From DASXYG01 sp036502625 (GTDB lineage Bacteria; Actinomycetota; Actinomycetes; Streptosporangiales; Streptosporangiaceae), in assembly GCA_036502625.1 (NCBI GenBank), contig DASXYG010000135.1, forward strand, positions 1 through 41,296: a DNA stretch of 41,296 nucleotides, written 5' to 3'. The stretch's first letter is position 1. Every line of letters begins with the position of its first letter. The translations under genes and the position numbers were made by a program. This document shows positions 7,205 to 16,844 of the stretch, one piece after another. The notes below the pieces were generated by a model, which worked only from the letters and a program-made list of their open reading frames with translations, was not told the origin of the DNA and ran no database searches.

Positions 7205-7827
7205 TCTCGTTCGTCAGCGGCCGGGTGGCCGCCGTGGCGCCCGACGGCGCGGTGATCGACGTCGGCGGCGTCGGCATGGCCTTCCAGGCCACCCCCGCCA
7301 CGCTCGCCCTGCTCCGCGTCGGCGACGACGCCCAGGTCGCCACGTCCCTGGTCGTACGCGAGGACTCCCTGACGCTGTTCGGGTTCGCCGACGACGACGA
7401 GCGCGGCGTCTTCGAGCTCCTGCAGACGGCCAGCGGCGTCGGCCCGCGGCTCGCGCTCGCCATGCTCGCCGTCCACCAGCCGAACTCCCTGCGCCGTGCC
7501 GTCACGACCGGCGACATCGCCGCGCTGACGAAGGTGCCGGGCATCGGCAAGAAGGGCGCGCAGCGCATCATGCTCGAGCTGAAGGACCGCCTCGGCGCCC
7601 CCACCGACGGCGACCTCGGCATCGCGTCCGTCGGCCCGGCCGCCGTCGCCGCGCCCTGGCGCGACCAGGTCCACGCGGGCCTGACCAACCTCGGCTGGTC
7701 CGCGCGCGACGCCGACGCGGCCGTCGACGCGGTCGCCCCCGACGCCGACACCATGGTCGCCGAGGGCGGCGCGCCCGACGTCGCGGTGCTGCTGCGCGCC
7801 GCGCTGAAGCGGCTGAGCCGCACATGA
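7201..7827 (+). CDS. ruvA: RuvA Holliday junction branch-migration subunit
   Basis: 208-aa DNA-binding subunit that holds the four-way junction and loads RuvB. The N-terminal OB-fold starts MISFVSGRVAAV; two helix-hairpin-helix motifs are visible (TASGVGPRLALAML and KVPGIGKKGAQRIMLELKD); a C-terminal UBA-like domain of about 45 residues contacts RuvB. ATG 7201 lies inside the ruvC stop and the ruvA stop lies inside the ruvB start. Confidence 0.97.
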   Translation: MISFVSGRVAAVAPDGAVIDVGGVGMAFQATPATLALLRVGDDAQVATSLVVREDSLTLFGFADDDERGVFELLQTASGVGPRLALAMLAVHQPNSLRRAVTTGDIAALTKVPGIGKKGAQRIMLELKDRLGAPTDGDLGIASVGPAAVAAPWRDQVHAGLTNLGWSARDADAAVDAVAPDADTMVAEGGAPDVAVLLRAALKRLSRT

Positions 7828-8903
7828 GCGCCGACCCGGATGACGACGACCGCATCGTGTCCCCGTCCGTCACCGGCGAGGAGCGCGCGTTCGAGGCGGC
7901 GCTGCGCCCGAAGCGGCTCGACGACTTCGTCGGCCAGGGCCGCGTACGCGACCAGCTCTCCCTCGTCCTGCAGAGCGCCCTGCGGCGCGGCACCACGCCG
8001 GACCACATCCTGCTGTCCGGCGGCCCCGGCCTCGGCAAGACGACCCTGTCGATGATCACGGCGGAGGAGCTCGGCAGGCCGCTGCGCATCACCAGCGGCC
8101 CGGCCATCGAGCGCTCCGGCGACCTCGCGGCGATCCTGTCCACGCTGTCCGAGGGCGAGGTGCTGTTCCTCGACGAGATCCACCGCATGGCGCGCCCGGC
8201 CGAGGAGATGCTGTACGTCGCCATGGAGGACTTCCGCGTCGACGTCATCGTCGGCAAGGGGCCCGGCGCCACCGCGATCCCGCTGGAGCTCGCGCCGTTC
8301 ACGCTCGTCGGCGCCACCACCCGGGCCGGGCTGCTGCCCGCGCCGCTGCGCGACCGCTTCGGCTTCACCGCCCACCTCGACTTCTACAGCCCCGGCGAGC
8401 TGCACCAGGTGCTGCGGCGCTCGGCCCTGCTGCTCGGCGTCGACCTGCACGACGACGCCGCCGCCGAGGTCGCGGGCCGGTCGCGCGGCACGCCCCGCAT
8501 CGCCAACCGCCTGCTGCGCCGCGTACGCGACTACGCCGAGGTGCACGGCAGCGGCGTGCTCGACCTCGCCGCGGCGCGCGCCGCGCTGACGCTGTACGAG
8601 GTCGACGAAGAGGGCCTCGACCGCCTCGACCGCGCGGTGCTCCACGCCCTGCTGCGCCGGTTCGCCGGGGGCCCGGTCGGGCTGTCGACGCTGGCCGTGG
8701 CGGTTGGGGAGGAGTCGGAGACGGTCGAGGTCGTCGCCGAGCCGTTCCTCGTACGCCGGGGCCTGATCGCGCGCACACCGCGCGGCCGCGTGGCCACCCC
8801 GTCGGCTTGGGAGCACATGGGACTGACCCCGCCGCGAGACGCCCCGTTCCGCGCGCTGCCGCTCTTCGAAACGTCCGACGACCCGCCCGAGGACGCCGGT
8901 TGA
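7824..8903 (+). CDS. ruvB: RuvB branch-migration ATPase
   Basis: 359-aa AAA+ hexameric motor driving Holliday junction migration with RuvA. Walker A is GGPGLGKTT (66-74), Walker B is LFLDEIH, sensor 1 is in GATTRAGLL and the arginine finger lies in the PAPLRDRFG segment. The C-terminal winged helix that contacts DNA follows (RTPRGRVATPSAWEHMGL). It carries an acidic N-terminal stretch (ADPDDDDR) common in actinobacteria. It ends the SOS operon; the next gene has its own promoter. Confidence 0.97.
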   Translation: MSADPDDDDRIVSPSVTGEERAFEAALRPKRLDDFVGQGRVRDQLSLVLQSALRRGTTPDHILLSGGPGLGKTTLSMITAEELGRPLRITSGPAIERSGDLAAILSTLSEGEVLFLDEIHRMARPAEEMLYVAMEDFRVDVIVGKGPGATAIPLELAPFTLVGATTRAGLLPAPLRDRFGFTAHLDFYSPGELHQVLRRSALLLGVDLHDDAAAEVAGRSRGTPRIANRLLRRVRDYAEVHGSGVLDLAAARAALTLYEVDEEGLDRLDRAVLHALLRRFAGGPVGLSTLAVAVGEESETVEVVAEPFLVRRGLIARTPRGRVATPSAWEHMGLTPPRDAPFRALPLFETSDDPPEDAG

Positions 8904-8959
8904 ACACCGATCGAGGGAACTTTCTCGTATCAATGTTCGTCTGGCCCAGGTAGGTCTCG

Positions 8960-8988
8960 TTGCCGCTTGACTTCTGCTCGCCTAGACT
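8960..8988 (+). promoter_or_regulatory. Promoter of yajC-secD-secF
   Basis: TTGCCG (8960-8965), a 17-bp spacer and TAGACT (8983-8988) make a good housekeeping sigma promoter. The predicted leader to yajC is about 140 nt; no known leader motif was recognised in it. Confidence 0.65.
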
Positions 8989-9136
8989 CCCTGAGCCGGA
9001 GCTCGGGTGAGGCGGTCGGCTGTCGGCCTAGACGTGAACCCGATTCCGAAATTCCCTGGTTTTCGGTAACTGATGCCGTGCCGGGCGGTCGCCCTCTCGA
9101 TCGGCGACCGACTGTCGTTATATGGAAGGACGCCTC

Positions 9137-9577
9137 TTGCTGGGCATGACCGAAGCCGCGCCGCTGGCCGCATCTGGTGGCAGCAACACGCTTCTCACTC
9201 TCCTGCCGTTCATCGTGCTGATCGCGGTGTTCTACTTCCTGCTGATCCGCCCACAGCGCAACCGGCAGAAGAAGATGCAGGAGATGCAGAACGAACTCAT
9301 CCCGGGTCAGCAGGTGCTGACGACCGCGGCGATGTACGCCACCGTCGTCGTCGTCGATGACGACGCCGTGGTCCTGGAGATCGCCCCGGGCGTCGAGGCC
9401 AGGTTCAACCGGGCCGCCATCGCGCAGGTCCTGTCCCCGGTGGAGGACACCCCTGAGGTGCCCGACTCGCCCGCCGGGCTCGACGACGACATGCCCAGCG
9501 ACCTCGACAAGCCGGAGGAGCCGCCCGAGATGGGCGCCGACGGCCTCCCCGAGGACTCGGACAAGAAGAAGAAGTAA
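9137..9577 (+). CDS. yajC: YajC preprotein translocase subunit
   Basis: Small membrane partner of SecDF in the Sec translocon. The TTG at 9137 lies 6 nt after GGAAGGA and gives 146 aa; ATG 9122 would overlap that ribosome site, and ATG 9146 is the other candidate. One transmembrane helix (LLTLLPFIVLIAVFYFLLI) is followed by the family motif RPQRNRQKKMQEM and the PGQQVLTTAAMYATVV segment. The C-terminal 50 residues are strongly acidic and end in a lysine run. It sits in the standard yajC-secD-secF order. Confidence 0.92.
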   Translation: MLGMTEAAPLAASGGSNTLLTLLPFIVLIAVFYFLLIRPQRNRQKKMQEMQNELIPGQQVLTTAAMYATVVVVDDDAVVLEIAPGVEARFNRAAIAQVLSPVEDTPEVPDSPAGLDDDMPSDLDKPEEPPEMGADGLPEDSDKKKK

Positions 9578-9631
9578 CCGCAGCCGTCCACCCGGGTTCC
9601 GCGTCATCGACCTCTAAGGAAACGACCACCA

Positions 9632-11392
9632 GTGGCACCCCCAACCAACGCGCCGAAGCCGTGGCGCACGATCGGCCTGTTCGTCCTGGTCCTCGTGATC
9701 CTCGGCGGCATCACGGTCTGGCAGACCCAGGGCGATCCGAAACCGAAGCTCGCCCTGGACCTCAGCAGCGGCACCACCGTGACGCTGACGGCCGAGGTGC
9801 CGGGCGGGGGGAAGCCATCGACGTCGAGCATGAACGAGGCCGTGAACATCATCCGCGACCGGGTGAACGGCAGCGGCGTCTCCGAGGCCGAGGTGAACAA
9901 GCAGGGCAGCAACAACATCGTTGTCGCCGTCCCCGGCCTCGGTCAGAAGCGCACGGCCGACCTCGTCGGCACCACCGCTGAGCTGCGGTTCCGCCAGGTG
10001 ATGACCGAGGCCGACGGCTCGCCGACCACGGCCGCCAACCCGACGGCCACGCCCACGCCCACGGGCAAGAACGGCAAGAAGGCGTCACCGTCGTCCTCGC
10101 CGTCGTCGTCCGCGTCGTCGTCTCCGTCGTCGCACGGCCGCGCCGTGTCCAAGGCGCTGACCGCCAAGGCCGCGCACGCCGCGCCCAAGCCGAGCCCCAG
10201 CGCGTCGAAGAGCCCCAAGCCGTCCGCCACCACCACGCCGAACCCGCAGGACCAGCAGTCCGCGCTCGGCGACACCTCCGGCATCGACAAGGGCCTGCTC
10301 GCGCAGTTCGCCAAGCTCGACTGCGCGAAGAACCCCAAGCCGTCGGCCAACAGCGACAACCCGAACAGCCAGATCCTCGCCTGCTCGCAGGACAAGAAGG
10401 TCAAGTTCGTCCTCGACAAGGCGAAGGTGCTCGGCAAGGACGTCACGAAGGCCACCGCCGGCATCCCGCAGGGCGCGCTCGGCGAGCAGTGGCAGGTCGA
10501 CCTCAGCTTCAACGGCACCGGCACCAAAGCGTTCGGCGACCTCACCACCCAGGCCTACCAGCAGCCGGCGAACACCCCGCGCCGCCAGATCGCGATCGTC
10601 CTCGACGGCCAGGTCGTCTCCTACCCCGCGATCAACGACGGCCCGATCACCGCGGGCTCGGCCACCATCTCCGGCGACTTCGGCCAGCAGGAGGCCGAGG
10701 ACCTCGCGAACATCCTCAAGTACGGCGCGCTGCCGCTGAAGTTCGAGAAGTCCTCCATCGAGTCGGTCTCGCCGACGCTCGGCTCCGACCAGCTCAAGGG
10801 CGGCCTCATCGCCGGCGCCATCGGCCTCGGCCTGGTCGTGCTGTACTCCCTGCTCTACTACCGCGGCCTCGGCATCGTCTCGATCTTCAGCCTCGCCCTC
10901 GCCGGCGTCCTGACGTACGAGGCGATCGTGCTCCTCGGCGTCACGATGAACTTCCGATTGTCCCTGGCCGGCATCGCGGGTGTGATCGTCGCCGTCGGCA
11001 TCACCGCCGACTCCTTCATCATCTTCTTCGAACGATTGCGCGACGAGGTCAGAGAGGGGGCGAGCCTGCGCACGGCGGTCGAACGCGGCTGGAAACGCGC
11101 CCGGCGCACCGTCCTGGTGGCCGACGCGGTGTCGTTCCTCGCCGCCCTGGTGCTCTACATCGTGTCGGTCGGCAGCGTCCAGGGCTTCGCCTTCACCCTC
11201 GGCCTGACCACCCTGGTCGACATCGTCGTGGTCTTCTTCTTCACGAAGCCGTTCGTCACCGCGCTGGCCCGCACCAACTTCTACGGCCGCGGCCATCCGA
11301 TGTCCGGGCTGGACCCGCGCCGCCTCGGTGCGCGCACACCACTGGTGCGCCGCGTCACCCGGACCTCCCGCAACAAGCCGAAGGAGGCTTGA
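9632..11392 (+). CDS. secD: SecD protein-export membrane subunit with low-complexity insertion
   Basis: 586-aa RND-type subunit of SecDF, which uses the proton gradient to pull preproteins out of the Sec channel. GTG 9632 follows TAAGGAAA. One helix near residues 12-30 precedes the large extracytoplasmic P1 domain; five helices at the C-terminus start near residue 390 and include the conserved GVIVAVGITADSFIIFFERLRDE. Residues about 125-215 form a Ser/Pro/Ala/Lys/Thr-rich insertion (TPTPTGKNGKK, SSSPSSSASSSPSS) inside the extracytoplasmic domain; it is longer than in most SecD proteins and probably disordered. secF follows after one base. Confidence 0.95.
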   Translation: MAPPTNAPKPWRTIGLFVLVLVILGGITVWQTQGDPKPKLALDLSSGTTVTLTAEVPGGGKPSTSSMNEAVNIIRDRVNGSGVSEAEVNKQGSNNIVVAVPGLGQKRTADLVGTTAELRFRQVMTEADGSPTTAANPTATPTPTGKNGKKASPSSSPSSSASSSPSSHGRAVSKALTAKAAHAAPKPSPSASKSPKPSATTTPNPQDQQSALGDTSGIDKGLLAQFAKLDCAKNPKPSANSDNPNSQILACSQDKKVKFVLDKAKVLGKDVTKATAGIPQGALGEQWQVDLSFNGTGTKAFGDLTTQAYQQPANTPRRQIAIVLDGQVVSYPAINDGPITAGSATISGDFGQQEAEDLANILKYGALPLKFEKSSIESVSPTLGSDQLKGGLIAGAIGLGLVVLYSLLYYRGLGIVSIFSLALAGVLTYEAIVLLGVTMNFRLSLAGIAGVIVAVGITADSFIIFFERLRDEVREGASLRTAVERGWKRARRTVLVADAVSFLAALVLYIVSVGSVQGFAFTLGLTTLVDIVVVFFFTKPFVTALARTNFYGRGHPMSGLDPRRLGARTPLVRRVTRTSRNKPKEA

Positions 11393-11393
11393 G

Positions 11394-12584
11394 ATGTCCC
11401 GCCTCGGCCATCTCGGCGCGCGCATCTACCGCGGTGAGATCTCCTTCGACTTCGTGGGCCGCCAGCGGATCTGGTACGCCATCTCCGGCGTCATCCTCGT
11501 CGCCGCCATCGCCGGCCTGCTGTTCAACGGCCTGAACTTCGGCGTGGAGTTCAAGGGCGGCTCGGTGTTCCAGTTCCACTCGACGAGCGCCACCGTCGAC
11601 GGCGTGCGCTCCACCATCTCCGACACCGTGCACGTCGACCAGGTCGTGGTGCAGGAGACCGGCCAGGACGAATGGCGCGCGCAGACGCAGAGCCTGACCT
11701 CCGACCAGGTCAACAACGTGCAGACGGCGCTGGCCAAGCAGTACGGCCTGCCCAACGCCGACTCCGTCAGCCCGCAGATCATCGGCCCCAGTTGGGGGCA
11801 GGAGATCTCCTCCAAGGCCCTCCAGGGCCTGGGCATCTTCCTCGTGCTGGTCGTCCTGTACCTCACGGTCGCCTTCGAATGGAAGATGGCCGCCTCGGCG
11901 ATCACCGCGCTGCTGCACGACATCCTGATCACCGTCGGCATCTACGCCCTCGTCGGAATCGAGGTCACACCCGCGACGGTGATCGGCCTGCTGACCATCC
12001 TGGGCTATTCCCTGTACGACACGGTGGTGGTCTTCGACAAGGTCCGTGAGAACACCGCGGGCCTGCTCGGCGGCGGCAAATCGACGTACAGCCAGGCCGC
12101 GAACCTCGCCGTCAACCAGACGCTGGTGCGGTCCATCAACACGTCGATCATGGCGCTGCTGCCGGTCGTCGCGATCCTCATCGTCGCGATCGTGTTCCTC
12201 GGCGGCGGCACCCTCGAGGACCTCGCGCTCGTCCTGTTCGTCGGCATGCTGGCCGGCACGTACTCCTCGATCTTCATCGCCACGCCGCTGCTCGCCGACC
12301 TCAAGGAGCGCGAGCCGCAGTACCGCTCGCTCGCCAAGCGGGTCGCCGCCCGCGCCGCCGGCCCGAAGCGCAAGGCCCGCGCCAAGGACGACGACGATCA
12401 GGTCGACGACACCGACGACCAGGCCGACGACGAGCCCGCGGACGACCTCGACGACGACACCGAGACGAAGGCCAAGCCCAAGGTCGGTGCCTCGTCGTCC
12501 AACACCAGGCGCACCCCGCAGGGCCCGCGCCAGCAGCCGCGCCGCGGTTCCAAGCGGCGACCCGGGGGGAAGAAGCGCCGATGA
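11394..12584 (+). CDS. secF: SecF protein-export membrane subunit
   Basis: 396-aa partner of SecD. ATG 11394 has AAGGAGG at 6 nt. The family signature GVEFKGGSVFQF follows the first helix, and the helix pair with GYSLYDTVVVFDKVREN is conserved. After about residue 320 comes a cytoplasmic tail with an acidic block (DDDDQVDDTDDQADDE) followed by a strongly basic end (QQPRRGSKRRPGGKKRR); such charged tails are frequent in actinobacterial SecF. The stop overlaps the apt start (ATGA). Confidence 0.95.
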   Translation: MSRLGHLGARIYRGEISFDFVGRQRIWYAISGVILVAAIAGLLFNGLNFGVEFKGGSVFQFHSTSATVDGVRSTISDTVHVDQVVVQETGQDEWRAQTQSLTSDQVNNVQTALAKQYGLPNADSVSPQIIGPSWGQEISSKALQGLGIFLVLVVLYLTVAFEWKMAASAITALLHDILITVGIYALVGIEVTPATVIGLLTILGYSLYDTVVVFDKVRENTAGLLGGGKSTYSQAANLAVNQTLVRSINTSIMALLPVVAILIVAIVFLGGGTLEDLALVLFVGMLAGTYSSIFIATPLLADLKEREPQYRSLAKRVAARAAGPKRKARAKDDDDQVDDTDDQADDEPADDLDDDTETKAKPKVGASSSNTRRTPQGPRQQPRRGSKRRPGGKKRR

Positions 12585-13147
12585 CCGCCGACACGCCCGC
12601 GTCCGTCCGGGCGCCGGGCCCGATCGACCTCACGGAGCTGATCGCCTCGCGCATCCGCGAGGTGGCCGACTACCCGAAGCCGGGCGTGCTGTTCAAGGAC
12701 ATCACGCCGCTGCTCGCCGACCACACCGCGTTCGCCGCGGTGGTCGACGCCGTGGTCGCCTACTACGGCCGCGGCACCGTCGACAAGGTCGCGGGCATCG
12801 AGGCGCGCGGCTTCATCCTGGCCGCGCCGGTGGCGTACCACTTCGGCGCGGGCTTCGTACCGGTGCGCAAGGCCGGCAAGCTGCCCGCGAAGACGTACTC
12901 CCAGACCTACGACCTGGAGTACGGCACCGAGACGCTGGAGCTGCACGCCGACGCGTTCGCTCCCGGCGAACGCGTCCTGGTCGTCGACGACGTCCTGGCC
13001 ACCGGCGGCACGGCCCGCGCCACCGCCGACCTCGTCCACCGCGCGGGGGGTGAGCTCGTCGGGCTGTCGTTCCTGATGGAGCTCGGCTTCCTGCACGGCA
13101 GGGACAACCTCGCCGACCTGCCCGTCCACACGCTCCTGACCGCCTGA
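12581..13147 (+). CDS. apt: Adenine phosphoribosyltransferase
   Basis: 188-aa salvage enzyme converting adenine and PRPP to AMP. The PRPP-binding motif VLVVDDVLATGGTA is intact near residues 128-141, and the family features YPKPGVLFKDITPLL and GIEARGFILAAPVA are present. ATG 12581 overlaps the secF stop. The secF-apt-rel order is a conserved actinobacterial and firmicute arrangement. Confidence 0.96.
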   Translation: MTADTPASVRAPGPIDLTELIASRIREVADYPKPGVLFKDITPLLADHTAFAAVVDAVVAYYGRGTVDKVAGIEARGFILAAPVAYHFGAGFVPVRKAGKLPAKTYSQTYDLEYGTETLELHADAFAPGERVLVVDDVLATGGTARATADLVHRAGGELVGLSFLMELGFLHGRDNLADLPVHTLLTA

Positions 13148-13239
13148 CCGGCGGTTCCGTCCACCGACCTTGGTGATCTTCCTCCGGGAATCGGCAGCCG
13201 CAGGTAGAGTGTTCCTCACCGGTGACGCGAGGAGGCTGA

Positions 13240-15606
13240 GTGCCAGGTGAGGTGGTCTCGACCGATCCCGTAGACGACGCTGGGCGCGAACAGGCCGCGC
13301 CCGAGCAGGCGGGAACCGAGGATCACCGTGCCCAGCAAGCAGCACCGCCATCAACCATCCGCGTGCGCCGCAGGCTCGCCCGGCTCGGCGCGGGACCGAC
13401 CATGAACCCCGTTCTCGAACCCCTGATCAAGACCGTACGAAGCACGCACCCCAAGGCGGACGTACGGCTGATTGAGCGCGCCTACGACACGGCCGCGCAC
13501 TACCACCGCGACCAGAAGCGCCGCAGCGGCGATCCGTACATCACGCATCCGCTCGCGGTCGCCGCGATCCTCGCCGAGCTCGGCATGACCACCCCGACGA
13601 TCGTCGCCGCCCTGCTGCACGACACCGTCGAGGACACCGAGTACACCCTGGACGGCCTGCGCACCGAGTTCGGCGACGAGATCGCCGCCCTGGTCGACGG
13701 CGTCACCAAGCTCGACAAGGTGAAGTACGGCGACGCCGCCGAGGCCGAGACCGTGCGCAAGATGGTCATTGCCATGGCGCGCGACATCCGCGTCCTGGTC
13801 ATCAAGCTCGCCGACCGGCTGCACAACATGCGCACGATGCGCTACCTCCCGCGCCACAAGCAGGAGCGCAAGGCCCGCGAGACGCTGGAGATCTTCGCGC
13901 CGCTGGCCCACCGGCTCGGCATGAACACCATCAAGTGGGAGCTGGAGGACCTCGCGTTCGCGATCCTCTACCCCAAGCGGTACGACGAGATCGCCCGGCT
14001 GGTGTCCGAGCGCGCCCCCCGCCGCGACGTCTACCTCCAGGACGTCATCGAGAACGTCTCCACCGACCTCCGCAACGCGAAGGTGAAGGCCACCGTCACC
14101 GGCCGGCCGAAGCACTACTGGTCGATCTACCAGAAGATGATCGCCCGCGAGCGCAGCTTCGACGACATCTACGACCTCGTGGGCATCCGCGTCCTGGTCG
14201 AGAGCGTCCGCGACTGCTACGCCGCGCTCGGCACGATCCACGCGCGATGGAACCCGGTCCCCGGCCGGTTCAAGGACTACATCGCGATGCCGAAGTTCAA
14301 CATGTACCAGTCGCTGCACACCACGGTCATCGGCCCGGAGGGCAAGCCGGTCGAGCTGCAGATCCGCACCTGGGCGATGCACCGCAGGTCCGAATACGGC
14401 GTCGCCTCCCACTGGAAGTACAAGGAGGAGCTGACCGGGGCCGCGGCCCCGTCCGGCAAGGGCCGCCCCGGCACCCAGACGTCCGACATGGTGTGGCTGC
14501 GCCAGTTGCTCGACTGGCAGAAGGAGACGGCCGACCCGGCGGAGTTCCTCGAGTCGCTGCGGTTCGACCTCGGCGCCTCCGAGGTGTACGTCTTCACGCC
14601 GAAGGGCGACGTGATCGCGCTGGCGCAGGGCGCCACCCCGGTCGACTTCGCGTACTCGATCCACACCGAGGTGGGCCACCGTACGATCGGCGCGCGGGTC
14701 AACGGCCGCCTGGTCCCGCTGGAGAGCCAGCTCGACAACGGCGACACCGTCGAGGTGTTCACGTCCAAGGCCATGGAGGCGGGCCCCAGCCAGGACTGGC
14801 TGAAGTTCGTCAAGACGGCGCGCGCCCGGAACAAGATCCGCCAGTGGTTCTCCAAGGAGCGCCGCGAGGCCGCGATCGAGCAGGGCAAGGACGCCATCGC
14901 GCGGGCCATGCGCAAGCAGGAGCTCCCGCTGCAGCGGCTGATGTCCGGCGAGGGCCTGCTCGCGCTCGCCCGCGACCTCAAGTACGCCGACGTCTCCGCG
15001 CTGTACGCCGCGGTCGGCGAGGGCCACGTCTCCGCCCAGGCGATCGTCGACAAGCTGATCCACGCGATCGGCGGCGTCGAGAACGCCGAGGAGGACATCG
15101 CGGAGGTCGCCCGCCCGGTACGCCGGCGCCCCCGTCCCGTCGGCGACGCCGGCGTGGTGGTCGAGGGCGCCTCTGACGTCTGGGTGCGGCTGTCGAAGTG
15201 CTGCACCCCGGTGCCGGGCGACGAGATCGTCGGCTTCGTGACCCGCGGCCACGGCGTTTCGGTGCACCGCGCCGACTGCGTGAACTCCATCGAGCTGAAG
15301 AAGCAGCCGGAGCGGCTGGTCGGGGTCCACTGGTCGCCCACCGACGACTCGGTGTTCCTGGTGGCGATCCAGGTGGAGGCGCTGGACCGCACCCGCCTGC
15401 TGTCCGACATCACCCGCGTGCTGTCCGACCAGCACGTCAACATCCTGTCCGCGTCGGTGACCACCGGCCGCGACCGCGTCGCGATCAGCCGCTTCACCTT
15501 CGAGATGGGCGACCCGAAACACCTGGGCCACGTCCTGCGCGCCGTACGCTCGGTCGACGGCGTCTACGACGTCTACCGCGACAACTCCGGCAACGGCACC
15601 CGCTGA
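13240..15606 (+). CDS. relA: Bifunctional (p)ppGpp synthetase/hydrolase Rel
   Basis: 788-aa stringent-response enzyme. The hydrolase HD domain carries HDTVEDTE from His127, with DRLHNMRTM further on; the synthetase domain has GIRVLV, the RxKD motif (R343-F-K-D346) typical of bifunctional Rel rather than monofunctional RelA, and SLHTTV. TGS (FTPKGDVIALAQGATPVDFAYSIH) and a C-terminal ACT domain follow, with CCTPVPGDEIVGF as the zinc-finger-like segment. GTG 13240 lies 5 nt after GAGGAGG; the first 55 residues are a poorly conserved extension before MNPVLEPLIKT, which could be an alternative start. A TAGAGT -10 candidate is at 13205-13210. It converges with the DUF349 gene, only 8 bp away. Confidence 0.96.
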   Translation: MPGEVVSTDPVDDAGREQAAPEQAGTEDHRAQQAAPPSTIRVRRRLARLGAGPTMNPVLEPLIKTVRSTHPKADVRLIERAYDTAAHYHRDQKRRSGDPYITHPLAVAAILAELGMTTPTIVAALLHDTVEDTEYTLDGLRTEFGDEIAALVDGVTKLDKVKYGDAAEAETVRKMVIAMARDIRVLVIKLADRLHNMRTMRYLPRHKQERKARETLEIFAPLAHRLGMNTIKWELEDLAFAILYPKRYDEIARLVSERAPRRDVYLQDVIENVSTDLRNAKVKATVTGRPKHYWSIYQKMIARERSFDDIYDLVGIRVLVESVRDCYAALGTIHARWNPVPGRFKDYIAMPKFNMYQSLHTTVIGPEGKPVELQIRTWAMHRRSEYGVASHWKYKEELTGAAAPSGKGRPGTQTSDMVWLRQLLDWQKETADPAEFLESLRFDLGASEVYVFTPKGDVIALAQGATPVDFAYSIHTEVGHRTIGARVNGRLVPLESQLDNGDTVEVFTSKAMEAGPSQDWLKFVKTARARNKIRQWFSKERREAAIEQGKDAIARAMRKQELPLQRLMSGEGLLALARDLKYADVSALYAAVGEGHVSAQAIVDKLIHAIGGVENAEEDIAEVARPVRRRPRPVGDAGVVVEGASDVWVRLSKCCTPVPGDEIVGFVTRGHGVSVHRADCVNSIELKKQPERLVGVHWSPTDDSVFLVAIQVEALDRTRLLSDITRVLSDQHVNILSASVTTGRDRVAISRFTFEMGDPKHLGHVLRAVRSVDGVYDVYRDNSGNGTR

Positions 15607-15614
15607 CCCGCGGC

Positions 15615-16844
15615 TCAGCTCAGTTCGTCCAGGGTGTGCTCGGCTTCGGTGAGCCAGGCGCGGCGGGCCTCCAGCGACTCGGTGGCCTCGCGGATCGTCT
15701 TCTCGTTGCCGCCGGCCTTGGCCTTCTCCAGCTTCGCCTCGAGGCCGGCGATGGCCGTGCGGAGCTGGTTGACGGCGTCCTCGGCGCGGGCGCGCGCGGC
15801 CGGGTTCGAGCGCTTCCACTCGCTGTCCTCGGCCTTGCGGATGGTCTCCTCGACCCGGCGCAGGCCGCCTTCGAGGTGTTCGCGGGAGTCGCGCGGCACC
15901 GGCCCGGCGTCCTCCCAGCGCTCCTGGATGGAGCGCAGCGCGTTGCGCGCGGTGCGGATGTTCGTCACGGGGAGCAGCTTCTCGGCCTCGGCCAGCAGCT
16001 CCTCCTTCGCGGCCGCGTTGCCGGCGAGCTGCGCGTCGCGCTCGGCGAACGTCTCGGAGCGCGCCGCGAAGAAGACGTCCTGCGCGGCCTTGAACCGGGT
16101 CCACAGGCGGTCGTCGACGTCGCGCGCGGCGCGGCCCGCGGACTTCCAGTCGCGCATCAGGTCGCGGTAGCGGGCGGCGGTCGGCGCCCAGTCGGTGGAG
16201 TTCGACAGCGACTCCGCCTCGGCGATCAGCTTCTCCTTGCGGATGCGCGACTGCTCGCGCTGGCCCTCGAGGTCGGCGAAGTACGCCTTGCGGCGCTTGG
16301 CGAACGCGCTGCGCGCCGTGGACATGCGCTTCCACAGGGCGGCCTCGGCGGGCCGTTCGATGCGCGGCGCGGCCTTCCATTCCTCGACGAGCTGCCGGAG
16401 GCGCTCACCGCTGTTCTTCCAGTGGGTGGCCTCGACGGCGATGCGCTCGGCCTCGGCGACGATCCGCTCCTTGACGCCGCGGGCCTCGTGGCGGGCGTGC
16501 TCGCGGGCGACCTTCGCCTCCTCGCGGCGCGACGCGGACACCGACGCGAGGCCGTCGACGCGGGTGCGCAGGGCGTCGATGTCGCCGATGACGTGCGGCT
16601 CGGTGAGCGCCTCGCGGAGCTTCCCGATCGCGGCGTCGGCCTGGGCGGGGGAGAGGTCCGTGGTGGTGAGCCGCTGTTCGAGGAGGTCCACCTCGGTCAC
16701 GAGCGCTTCGTACTTGCGCTCGAAGAACTCCAGCGCCTCGGCGGGTTCACCGGCCTGCCACGATCCCACGACACGCTCACCATCGGCGGTGCGCACGTAG
16801 ACGGTGCCGTCGGAATCCACGCGGCCCCACGGGTCGCCGGTCAC
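15615..16844 (-). CDS. DUF349 repeat protein
   Basis: 409-aa cytosolic protein built of DUF349 repeats: helical units with W-K and R-F-x-x-A motifs, for example DWKSAGRAARDVDDRLWTRFKAA. The rest is highly charged and likely coiled-coil. GTG 16844 is preceded by GGGGAGGAA. An ACCCTA on the plus strand at 16881-16886 (TAGGGT on the minus) may be its -10. DUF349 proteins sit next to rel in many actinobacteria; no biochemical role is firmly established. Convergent with rel, divergent from the hydrolase at 17077. Confidence 0.9.
   Translation of the reverse strand: MTGDPWGRVDSDGTVYVRTADGERVVGSWQAGEPAEALEFFERKYEALVTEVDLLEQRLTTTDLSPAQADAAIGKLREALTEPHVIGDIDALRTRVDGLASVSASRREEAKVAREHARHEARGVKERIVAEAERIAVEATHWKNSGERLRQLVEEWKAAPRIERPAEAALWKRMSTARSAFAKRRKAYFADLEGQREQSRIRKEKLIAEAESLSNSTDWAPTAARYRDLMRDWKSAGRAARDVDDRLWTRFKAAQDVFFAARSETFAERDAQLAGNAAAKEELLAEAEKLLPVTNIRTARNALRSIQERWEDAGPVPRDSREHLEGGLRRVEETIRKAEDSEWKRSNPAARARAEDAVNQLRTAIAGLEAKLEKAKAGGNEKTIREATESLEARRAWLTEAEHTLDELS

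Noticed and set aside
8967..8988. TTGACT plus TAGACT as the yajC promoter
   Set aside because: Only 10 bp separate the two hexamers. TTGCCG at 8960-8965 with the same -10 gives a proper 17-bp spacer.
13351..16380. Very long minus-strand open frame (about 1000 codons) across rel and the DUF349 gene
   Set aside because: It is antisense to two clear genes, has Arg/Gly/Ala/Val-biased composition and no family features; long shadow frames are normal at this GC content.
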